From Thiosocius sp049669185 (GTDB lineage: Bacteria; Pseudomonadota; Gammaproteobacteria; Chromatiales; Chromatiaceae): a stretch of DNA of 5,089 bases. The notes under the pieces are model-generated. The model was not told the DNA's origin. It saw only the letters and a program-made list of their open reading frames with translations, and searched no databases. The stretch is taken from positions 1 through 5,089 of the forward strand of contig JBATKF010000349.1 of NCBI GenBank assembly GCA_049669185.1. The letters run 5' to 3'. Position 1 is the stretch's first letter. The number at the start of each line of letters is the position of its first letter. A program made the translations under genes and the position numbers. Of this stretch, positions 1 to 5,089 are shown piece after piece.

Positions 1-104
1 CCAGGCGAAGCCGTGTATTATAGAGCGCCACAGCCCAGCGCAGCGTCTCCCCGCCTGATGCGACATCGCCGTTGACCTCGAACCCCCGGGCCGCCGACGA
101 CACC

Positions 105-1232
105 ATGCAAGATACCGTGCTGATCACCCTCGGACGCCTGCCGAAGGGCCTGGAACTGGCGAGCGCGTTGGCGCACGCCGGCTGCCGGGTGATCATCGCA
201 GAGCCCTGGGCCTGGCATCTGAGTCGCGTCTCGCGCGCGGTGAGTCGCAGCTTTGTGGTAACGGCACCGAATACCGACGTCGCGGGCTATCACGCCGATC
301 TCTGCGACATCATCGCCCGCGAGAACGTTCGCCTCGTGGTCCCGGTGTCCGAAGAGACCCTGCATGTCGCGTCGCTCGCCGACAGGCCTCCTGCAGGCAC
401 CACGCTGTATTGCATGCCGCAGGCGGTGTTGCTCGGGCTGCACGACAAACTGTCGTTCATCCGCACCGCACAGACCCATGACCTGCCGGTACCCGCGAGC
501 TTTGCCCTGGACAGCGACGAGGCCCGGGCATTCGCTGCGTCGCGGCCGCACATCATCAAACCGACACTGTCGTCCGCCGGGCACGGCGTCTCGCTGCGTT
601 CGGCCGGCGAGGCACTGCCGACACCCACTGCGCCGGCGATAGTGCAGGCCTATCTGCCCGGCGAGGAGCTCAGTTCGTTCTCGATCGCGCATGCCGGCCG
701 GGTCATCGGCACAGTGATCTACCGCGGCCTGATCGTATCCGGGAGCGTGGCGGTCTGTTTCGAATCGCTGCCGGATCCGGACCCGGCCATGCTGGCCTGG
801 ATCGAGCGCTTCGTCAGCCGCACCGGCTTCAGCGGATTCATCTCTTTCGATTTTCGCCGCGACGAAAACGGCCAGGCCCTGCCCATCGAGTGCAATCCGC
901 GGACCACCAGCGGCGTTCATTTCGTCGACCCGCACGACCTCGCCGCGGCGGTGCTGGATCCGGCGGCCGAGAACCCCTTTCGACTGCGCGAAGAACGGAT
1001 ACTGCAGCAGTTCTACCCGGCGCTCACCGAGACCCAGGGCGCCGCGCTGAAGGGTCGATCCTGGCGACCGAACATGCAGTATCTGTTCAGCTGCCGCGAC
1101 GTGAGCTGGGACTGGCGTGATCCCCTGCCCTTTCTGCTGCTGCCGCTGACCTCTTACCAGATCCTGCGGCGAACCATCTTTTCCGGGATGTCGTTCGGCG
1201 AGGCCGCCACCTTCGACATCGGCTGGTATTAA
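105..1232 (+). CDS. ATP-grasp domain protein, ligase of unknown substrate
   Basis: Predicted cytosolic 375-residue ATP-grasp enzyme. The family activates a carboxylate as an acyl-phosphate with ATP and joins it to an amine or similar nucleophile; the substrate here cannot be read from sequence. Residues 1-95 look like the Rossmann-like pre-ATP-grasp domain (TVLITLGRLPKGLELASAL start). The grasp fold follows: LHDK with K115, HIIKP with K152 and the Ser/Gly-rich SSAGHG loop, IVQAYLPGEELS with E187/E188, and the metal-binding pair FDF (D249) and IECNPR (E262, N264, R266). All expected ATP and Mg ligands are present, so it should be active. The C-terminal 55 residues form a Trp- and Leu-rich extension ending in IGWY. 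I chose ATG 105; an in-frame TTG at 72 would add 11 residues, but neither start has a clear Shine-Dalgarno. The gene converges on the P450 with a 5-bp gap. Fold is confident, role unknown. Confidence 0.88.
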   Translation: MQDTVLITLGRLPKGLELASALAHAGCRVIIAEPWAWHLSRVSRAVSRSFVVTAPNTDVAGYHADLCDIIARENVRLVVPVSEETLHVASLADRPPAGTTLYCMPQAVLLGLHDKLSFIRTAQTHDLPVPASFALDSDEARAFAASRPHIIKPTLSSAGHGVSLRSAGEALPTPTAPAIVQAYLPGEELSSFSIAHAGRVIGTVIYRGLIVSGSVAVCFESLPDPDPAMLAWIERFVSRTGFSGFISFDFRRDENGQALPIECNPRTTSGVHFVDPHDLAAAVLDPAAENPFRLREERILQQFYPALTETQGAALKGRSWRPNMQYLFSCRDVSWDWRDPLPFLLLPLTSYQILRRTIFSGMSFGEAATFDIGWY

Positions 1233-1240
1233 CCTGGTTA
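1230..1240. repeat. inverted repeat joining two convergent stop codons
   Basis: TAACCTGGTTA is a 5-bp perfect inverted repeat around one central base. Its two ends are exactly the TAA stop of the ATP-grasp gene on the plus strand and the TAA stop of the P450 on the minus strand. It is too short to be a terminator on its own and has no T-tract, so nothing visible between the two genes would end transcription. Confidence 0.5.
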
Positions 1241-2662
1241 GTTCACACGCGGTTTGGCGCGGCAATGGATCTGCTGCACCGGGCGCGTGGTGAGCCGCGC
1301 GACCGGCCTTACCTTGTCCGGCTCGAGCGCGGAAAAATCGAAGCGCCGTACCAGCCGGGCGATGATCAGGCTGGCCTCCGTCTGCGCGAAGCCGGCGCCG
1401 ACGCAGGTGCGCGGGCCCATGCCGAACGGCAGGTAGGCGCCCGGCGTCAGCTCGTGCTCGCGTTCCGGCAGAAAGCGGTCCGGATCGAAGACCTCGGGGT
1501 CGTTCCACAGCTTGCGATGACGATGCGTGGTCCAGGGCGAGATCATGATCATGGCCCCGCGTTTGACCTTGAACTTGCCTATGCGCGTTGCCTCCATCGC
1601 CACACGCGGGATAAAGGTGATCGGTGGGTACAGGCGCAGCGTCTCGCGGAAAACGTTTCGCACATAGCGCAGCTGCTTGACGTGTTCGAACTCGACCGGG
1701 CCGTCACCGACCACCTCGTCCACCTCGGCACGAATCCGCGCCACAACCTCCGGCCTGACCGACAGGATGAAGAACAACCACGTCAGTGCACTGGCCGTGG
1801 TCTCGTGCCCGGCGAGAAACAGCACCCCCAGCTGGTCGACCAGCTCCTTGCGCGAAAACGGACAACCCGATTCCTGGTCACGCGCCGCGATGCAGGCCGA
1901 GGCGATGTCGTTGAACGCGTCGGCGGCGGCATTCATATGCGAATCGACCAGCTCACCGAGGTGATAGCGAATGCGCTCGCAGGCGTCCAGCACCGGCTGA
2001 TGCTGGCGGATCTTCTTGAACGGGGGATCGAATATCAGCGCCTTAAGCTCTACCTGGGCCGCGCTGCGTTCAAAGATCTCAAAGGCATCAAAGACATCGC
2101 GGGCGATCTGCGTCTGCAGCGAGGTGGAGAACACCGTCCTGCAGATGATGTCGGCGGTGAGGTTGCTCATCGCCATATCGAGCGAGAACGACTCGCCGCG
2201 TGACGCCAGCTGGTCCAGGTGCACTTCGTAGTCGTCGACCGCCGCGCTCATGGAGGTGAAGGCGCGGGTCAGACGGATATGCGAAAAGGCGGGGTCGATC
2301 ATGTCGCGCTGCCTGCGCCACTTCGCACCGCTGGAGACGAAGATCGAATCGCCGACCAGGGGCTCCAATGCCCCGACCATAAGATCGTTCTTCGGATAGA
2401 TGTTGGTCGGATCGGTCATAATCCCGCGCAACAGTTCCGGCTCGTTGACCAGCAGGATCGAGCGCCGCGAGTAACCGAGATGGGTAACCGGCAGGCGGTA
2501 GGCGGCGGCCGGCAGCAGGCTCAACAGATTGCCTTCACCCTGCGCCGCGGTGCGTATCAGCGCGGCGAGCGGTGACAACGGTTCGGGACGCGGCGGCACA
2601 TAAGCCGCTGTCGGCGCGGGCCGGTCCGTGTCGGATTGCGCGGTGGCATCGGCGGTCGTCAA
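1238..2662 (-). CDS. cytochrome P450 monooxygenase (class E-like)
   Basis: Heme-thiolate monooxygenase of 474 residues that would insert one oxygen atom of O2 into an organic substrate using electrons from redox partners. All P450 signatures are present: C-helix WRRQR (W115-R119), I-helix AGHETT (284-289) with the acid/Thr oxygen-activation pair, K-helix ExxR (E340-R343), the PERF-like FDPDRF (392-397), and the heme loop FGMGPRTCVG with Cys420 as thiolate ligand. Length is normal for a soluble bacterial P450. There is no N-terminal membrane anchor, only a Pro/Ala-rich leader of about 30 residues. No reductase domain is fused and no ferredoxin or reductase is encoded nearby, so partners lie elsewhere. 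The reading frame stays open upstream to 2851, but the TTG at 2662 preceded by AGGAG is the best start; longer versions would run through the intergenic region and overlap the divergent gene. AGHETT and the FGxGPRxCxG loop resemble class E bacterial P450s (CYP102/CYP110-like); substrate unknown. Confidence 0.95.
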   Translation of the reverse strand: MTTADATAQSDTDRPAPTAAYVPPRPEPLSPLAALIRTAAQGEGNLLSLLPAAAYRLPVTHLGYSRRSILLVNEPELLRGIMTDPTNIYPKNDLMVGALEPLVGDSIFVSSGAKWRRQRDMIDPAFSHIRLTRAFTSMSAAVDDYEVHLDQLASRGESFSLDMAMSNLTADIICRTVFSTSLQTQIARDVFDAFEIFERSAAQVELKALIFDPPFKKIRQHQPVLDACERIRYHLGELVDSHMNAAADAFNDIASACIAARDQESGCPFSRKELVDQLGVLFLAGHETTASALTWLFFILSVRPEVVARIRAEVDEVVGDGPVEFEHVKQLRYVRNVFRETLRLYPPITFIPRVAMEATRIGKFKVKRGAMIMISPWTTHRHRKLWNDPEVFDPDRFLPEREHELTPGAYLPFGMGPRTCVGAGFAQTEASLIIARLVRRFDFSALEPDKVRPVARLTTRPVQQIHCRAKPRVN

Positions 2663-2828
2663 GGCGTTCTCCTGGGGTCGGCAGATCGCGGGGCCCGTAA
2701 CGCTTATGGTGACCACACCCGCGATGGCCGATCGATGGCGGGGACCTTGTCTAAGCAAATTTACGCATCTAAGTGTATAGTTGACTTGACAACACAGCAA
2801 CGCCGCGGACCTTTCGGGAGGACTTGCC
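2663..2828. promoter_or_regulatory. divergent control region with AT-rich island
   Basis: This 166-bp gap separates the P450 and membrane-protein start codons, so both promoters should lie here. An AT-rich patch (about 2747-2795) stands out from GC-rich flanks. It holds a direct repeat TCTAAG at 2750-2755 and 2768-2773 (18-bp period, so on the same DNA face only approximately), an outer inverted pair TTGTC (2747-2751) and GACAA (2788-2792), overlapping -35-like TTGACT and TTGACA (2781-2791), and a -10-like TATAGT (2776-2781). No pair of hexamers with 16-18 bp spacing fits a sigma70 consensus well on either strand, so exact promoters are not assigned. A regulator binding the repeats and controlling both genes is inference. 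Confidence 0.55.
2669..2673 (-). promoter_or_regulatory. Shine-Dalgarno deciding the P450 TTG start
   Basis: On the minus strand AGGAG lies six bases before TTG (2662-2660). No ATG in frame at a sensible distance has a comparable site, and initiation here gives a protein of normal P450 length. This is the main reason for shortening the open frame by 63 codons. Confidence 0.7.
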
Positions 2829-3578
2829 ATGGGGCTGTTCCATGAATTCATCTGGCCCTTTCATGCCGTCGTATCGGCACACATCGTCACCGGGTCGGTC
2901 GGGCTACTGGCATTCTGGGTACCGATATTCGCACGCAAAGGCGGCGCGAATCACAGACTCTGGGGCAAGGTGTTCACCTGGTCGATGCTGTCGACCGGGA
3001 CGATCGCGATCGGGATCGCCAGCCTGACCATTAACGACCCGGTCGGGACCCACCCCCATCTCGACTTCGACCCGGCGCTGATCCAGGGGATATTCGGCTG
3101 GATGATGCTCTACCTGGCCATCCTGACCATCAACCTCGCCTGGTACGGCTGGATGTGTATCAAAAACCGCCGCGACCACGTCGGAAACCGCAGACCCTTC
3201 AATCTCCTGCTGCAGGCAGCGGTGACCATCACCGCTGCCAACTGCGCATGGCATGGCGTCGCGCTGGGGCAGCTGCTCATGGTCGGCATCTCCTTTGTCG
3301 GATTCGCCACCGCGGCCACCAATCTATGGTTCATCTACAAACCGAGACGCGGGCCGCAGGACTGGTTGAAAGAACATCTGAAGGGACTGGTGGGCGCCGG
3401 CATCTCGGTGTACACCGCATTTTTCGCCTTCGGTGCCGTTCGGATCATGCCGGAGCTGGCGCTGAACCCTGCACTCTGGGCGGTCCCGCTGGTCACCGGA
3501 CTCGGCATCATCCTTTACCATTGGCGCAAGATCGGACTTCAGCAGCAAGGGACCGCGCGCGAGGCGCGTCTGGCCTGA
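2829..3578 (+). CDS. seven-helix membrane protein, DUF2306-like
   Basis: Integral membrane protein of 249 residues with no known activity. Hydrophobic segments are at about 11-34, 47-67, 83-110, 124-145, 147-169, 187-206 and 213-230, giving seven helices. The first half carries the pattern H..xGxxxLLAFWxPxFxxKGGxxHRxxGK (H18, H42, K47), which I associate with DUF2306-type membrane proteins; a further His (H183) precedes helix six. These conserved histidines could bind a cofactor or metal, but that is speculation. The cytoplasmic-type loops are rich in Arg/Lys (111-122, 171-186, C-terminus). ATG 2829 has a strong GGGAGGA (2816-2822) six bases upstream. It is transcribed divergently from the P450 across 166 bp, suggesting shared control, and precedes the hydrolase by 137 bp on the same strand. 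Coding is certain; the family label is tentative. Confidence 0.85.
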   Translation: MGLFHEFIWPFHAVVSAHIVTGSVGLLAFWVPIFARKGGANHRLWGKVFTWSMLSTGTIAIGIASLTINDPVGTHPHLDFDPALIQGIFGWMMLYLAILTINLAWYGWMCIKNRRDHVGNRRPFNLLLQAAVTITAANCAWHGVALGQLLMVGISFVGFATAATNLWFIYKPRRGPQDWLKEHLKGLVGAGISVYTAFFAFGAVRIMPELALNPALWAVPLVTGLGIILYHWRKIGLQQQGTAREARLA

Positions 3579-3622
3579 TTCGCCAACCATCCGGTCCCGG
3601 CCCCTACGACCACGAATAGACG

Positions 3623-3642
3623 ATCTTGCGACCCGGCAAGAT
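3623..3642. repeat. hairpin ATCTTGC / GCAAGAT after the membrane-protein gene
   Basis: A perfect 7-bp inverted repeat with a 6-base GACCCG loop lies 44 bp past the membrane-protein stop and 73 bp before the hydrolase start. No T-run follows on either strand, so it is a weak candidate for an intrinsic terminator. It may instead be an operator or an mRNA end-protecting stem. Confidence 0.4.
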
Positions 3643-3677
3643 ACGATACGCTGTGAAGTCGCACCCTTCTCAACATC

Positions 3678-3696
3678 GATGACGATAGGGGTCATC
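3678..3696. repeat. hairpin GATGAC / GTCATC in hydrolase leader
   Basis: A 6-bp inverted repeat with a 7-base spacer ends 19 bases before the hydrolase ATG and just upstream of its GTGAGG ribosome-binding site (3702-3707). Position fits either a dimeric-regulator operator or a leader stem affecting translation, but a stem this short can occur by chance. Confidence 0.3.
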
Positions 3697-3715
3697 CCAG
3701 AGTGAGGCAACCGCA

Positions 3716-4627
3716 ATGACCGCCGGTTCTCCGTTCCCCAGCGAAACCGACCTCGATCCCGACACGCTGCAAGCGGCCATCGACGCCCCCTGCCACCGCA
3801 TCCAGATGGCGTCGGCCGGCTGCCTGAGCTACTACGAGGACAGCGACGTCGAAGGACGACCGTTGGTCCTGGTGCACAGCATCAATGCGGCGCCCAGCGC
3901 CATGGAGATGAAGCCGCTGTTCGAGCACTATCGTTCGCGGCGCCCCGTGTATGCCCCCGATCTGCCCGGCTATGGTCGATCAGAACGCGGCGATCGGCCT
4001 TACAGTCCGGAAATGTACGCCGGCGTATTGTGTGAATTCCTCTCGAAGGTGGTCAAACAGCCGGCGGACATCATCGCATTCTCGTTGAGCGCCGAGTTTG
4101 CGGCGCGCGCGGTGCCGATAGCCGGTGATGCCATCACAACACTCGCCCTGCTCTCACCCACGGGCCTGAGCCGGCGACAGGCCCCGAGTGGCAAGATCAC
4201 CGATCGTCTGTTGTCTTTCTTTCGGTTGCCGGTGCTGGGCGACGGCCTGTATCGGCTGCTGACCTCGAGACTCAGCATCCGATATTTTCTCGGGCTGTCG
4301 TTCACTGGCCCGACGCCGCAGGCCTTGCTCGACTATGCCTATGCCACATCGCACCAGCCTGGCGCCAAGCACGCGCCGTTTCGGTTTCTGTCCATGAAGC
4401 TCTTTACGCCGGGTGCCATCGAGGAACTCTACCGACCACTGCAACTGCCGGTGCTGGTGCTTTACGATCGCGACCCGAATGTGAAGTTCGACCTGCTCGA
4501 CGAGCTGGTGGCACAGCGACCCAACTGGCAGGCGGAACGGATTGCGCCCACGCTCGGGCTGCCTCACTGGGAGCAACTCGCCGCGACGGTGCAGGCCCTG
4601 GACCGTTTCTGGCTGCAACACCGCTGA
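3716..4627 (+). CDS. alpha/beta-hydrolase with atypical nucleophile elbow
   Basis: Predicted soluble 303-residue alpha/beta-hydrolase fold enzyme, normal length for the family; no signal peptide. After a short N-terminal leader, strand VLVHSINAA (51-59) supplies the oxyanion turn, with HS (H54-S55) where most members have HG. YAPDLPGYGRSE (79-90) is the conserved strand-and-loop, IIAFSLSAEFAAR (119-131) is the nucleophile elbow, and LVLYDRD (247-253) and GLPHWEQ (281-287) give the likely acid (D251 or D253) and H284. Ser123 is kept, but the usual GxSxG is AxSxS (A121, S125), so catalysis looks possible with altered elbow geometry. A cap region spans about 152-235. Substrate could be an ester, lactone, amide or epoxide; sequence does not say. 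ATG 3716 follows GTGAGG by 8 bases. It lies 137 bp downstream of the membrane-protein gene on the same strand and may be co-transcribed or have its own promoter. Confidence 0.92.
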   Translation: MTAGSPFPSETDLDPDTLQAAIDAPCHRIQMASAGCLSYYEDSDVEGRPLVLVHSINAAPSAMEMKPLFEHYRSRRPVYAPDLPGYGRSERGDRPYSPEMYAGVLCEFLSKVVKQPADIIAFSLSAEFAARAVPIAGDAITTLALLSPTGLSRRQAPSGKITDRLLSFFRLPVLGDGLYRLLTSRLSIRYFLGLSFTGPTPQALLDYAYATSHQPGAKHAPFRFLSMKLFTPGAIEELYRPLQLPVLVLYDRDPNVKFDLLDELVAQRPNWQAERIAPTLGLPHWEQLAATVQALDRFWLQHR

Positions 4628-4668
4628 CCCGCCGAGACACTGCAGCACTGCGCACGTGAACAGCAATA

Positions 4669-4695
4669 CCAACAAGACCTTTGTGATCTTGTTGG
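4669..4695. terminator. candidate bidirectional terminator hairpin
   Basis: CCAACAAGA and TCTTGTTGG form a perfect 9-bp stem with a 9-base loop, placed in the 74-bp gap between the stops of the hydrolase (+) and the repeat protein (-). The location between convergent genes fits a shared terminator. There is no T-tract on either side and the stem is only moderately GC-rich, so termination may be weak. Confidence 0.5.
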
Positions 4696-4701
4696 ATGAG
4701 G

Positions 4702-5089
4702 CTAGTTCGGCAATTCCGGTGCGAAGACCTGGATGATCAGATCCATCTGCTCCTTCGGTAGGGGGCGCAACTGCGCCGCTGCCGGGGCCGTCGGTTGACG
4801 CGCCATCGCTGCCGATGGGGGAGGCGCCGTCGGTACCGCCTTGGGCGACACTGGCGATGCACTCGGAATTCTCGGCACCGCGCTGGGCGACAACGCCGGG
4901 GCGTTGGGCGCCATCGGAACCGCGCTGGGTGACGTCGACGGTGCATTGGGTACCGTGGGGACCGCCCTGGTCGACATCGGCGTCGCATCGGGTAACCTCG
5001 GCACTGCACTAGGCGCCGCCTCCACCGCCCTCGGCACCATCTTGAGCGGCTCGGGTGTCCCCGCAGCGGGTCTCGGTGCAGGTTCGGGG
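4702..5089 (-). CDS. Pro/Ala-rich repeat protein, C-terminal part
   Basis: Open frame of 129 codons entering from beyond the right edge and ending at TAG 4704-4702; the ATG at 5040 is only an internal Met candidate, since the frame runs open to the edge. The N-terminal visible part is Pro/Ala-rich; then come five degenerate 14-residue repeats with core xAVPxxP followed by xAxxxSP (for example SAVPMAPNAPALSP), then a non-repeat tail ending QMDLIIQVFAPELPN. The tail codons (4811 down to 4702) have G or C at the third position in about four of five cases, supporting real coding on this strand, and a hairpin follows the stop. I do not recognise a family; a flexible envelope or linker-type segment would be a guess. 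The repeat also reads as a Gly/Leu-rich open frame on the opposite strand, but that frame has a TGA at 4796 and no credible start. Confidence 0.6.
   Translation of the reverse strand, partial: PEPAPRPAAGTPEPLKMVPRAVEAAPSAVPRLPDATPMSTRAVPTVPNAPSTSPSAVPMAPNAPALSPSAVPRIPSASPVSPKAVPTAPPPSAAMARQPTAPAAAQLRPLPKEQMDLIIQVFAPELPN
4823..5032. repeat. five degenerate 42-bp tandem units (21-bp half period)
   Basis: Units start at 4823, 4865, 4907, 4949 and 4991. Each shares the core GG-N-AC-N-GC-N-(C/T)T-N, with differences concentrated at every third base. Read on the plus strand the units give GxxGTALGDxGxAL, itself two heptads of type GxxGxAL, which continue more loosely beyond 5032; read on the minus strand they give xAVPxxPxAxxxSP. 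The unit copies are diverged, so this is an old protein-level repeat rather than a recent DNA duplication. Confidence 0.75.

Noticed and set aside
16..21. TATTAT as a -10 element for the ATP-grasp gene
   Set aside because: Any -35 would lie outside the window, and a single AT-rich hexamer is not enough evidence.
1..75. Possible C-terminal tail of an upstream plus-strand gene ending at TGA 73-75 or TGA 56-58
   Set aside because: Two frames are open from the edge, each under 25 codons, with no recognisable motif; too short to choose or support either.
18..1508. 496-codon open frame on the minus strand across the ATP-grasp gene
   Set aside because: It is antisense to a gene with clear ATP-grasp motifs and overlaps the P450 end. 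The translation is Arg/Gly/Gln-rich with no recognisable domain, typical of a GC-rich shadow frame.
1265..2203. 312-codon open frame on the plus strand inside the P450
   Set aside because: Antisense to the P450 core including the I-helix and ExxR coding regions; no domain-like pattern and no ribosome-binding site seen.
2756..2779. LitR/CarH-type MerR light-regulator operator in the divergent promoter
   Set aside because: TGTATA at 2774-2779 matches one half, but no partner half-site occurs at the 12-base spacing I recall for such sites.
2663..2851. 63-codon N-terminal extension of the P450
   Set aside because: It would translate the intergenic control region and overlap the start of the divergent gene; its residues look non-coding and the TTG at 2662 has a much better ribosome-binding site.
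4815..5012. 65-codon plus-strand open frame starting ATG 4815 across the repeat
   Set aside because: It begins inside the repeat, is Trp/Pro-rich in a way expected from an out-of-frame reading, and its wobble positions do not match the three-base variation pattern of the repeat.
4823..5032. CRISPR-like array
   Set aside because: Units are directly tandem with no unique spacers and vary at every third base, which is a protein-coding repeat.

Overview
This is a GC-rich stretch (roughly low-to-mid 60s percent GC by eye) with strong G/C preference at third codon positions. It carries Shine-Dalgarno-led genes of the kind seen in proteobacteria, most likely a gammaproteobacterium; that assignment is inference, since no rRNA, tRNA or taxon-specific marker is present. 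No mobile element, CRISPR array or RNA gene was seen. Four genes are complete and one is cut by the right edge.

Layout. Positions 105-1232 (+) encode an ATP-grasp ligase-like protein of unknown substrate. It runs tail to tail, with 5 bp between stop codons, into a cytochrome P450 on the minus strand (1238-2662, TTG start). A 166-bp divergent control region (2663-2828) containing an AT-rich island separates the P450 from a seven-helix membrane protein resembling DUF2306 (2829-3578, +). After a 137-bp leader with two small inverted repeats comes an alpha/beta-hydrolase (3716-4627, +) with a non-canonical nucleophile elbow. A 9-bp hairpin (4669-4695) then lies between this gene and the convergent C-terminal part of a proline/alanine-rich repeat protein on the minus strand (4702 to beyond 5089).

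How the genes may work together. The P450 (oxygenation), the ATP-grasp enzyme (ATP-dependent carboxylate ligation) and the alpha/beta-hydrolase (ester, amide or related chemistry) have activities often found together in lipid or specialised metabolism. The P450 and the membrane protein share a divergent promoter region and may be co-regulated. No carrier protein, synthase, ferredoxin or ferredoxin reductase is visible, so a common pathway is a hypothesis, not something the sequence proves. The most unusual items are the AxSxS nucleophile elbow of the hydrolase, the AT-rich repeat-bearing intergenic island, and the 21/42-bp periodic repeat at the right edge, which stays open on both strands with shared wobble positions.
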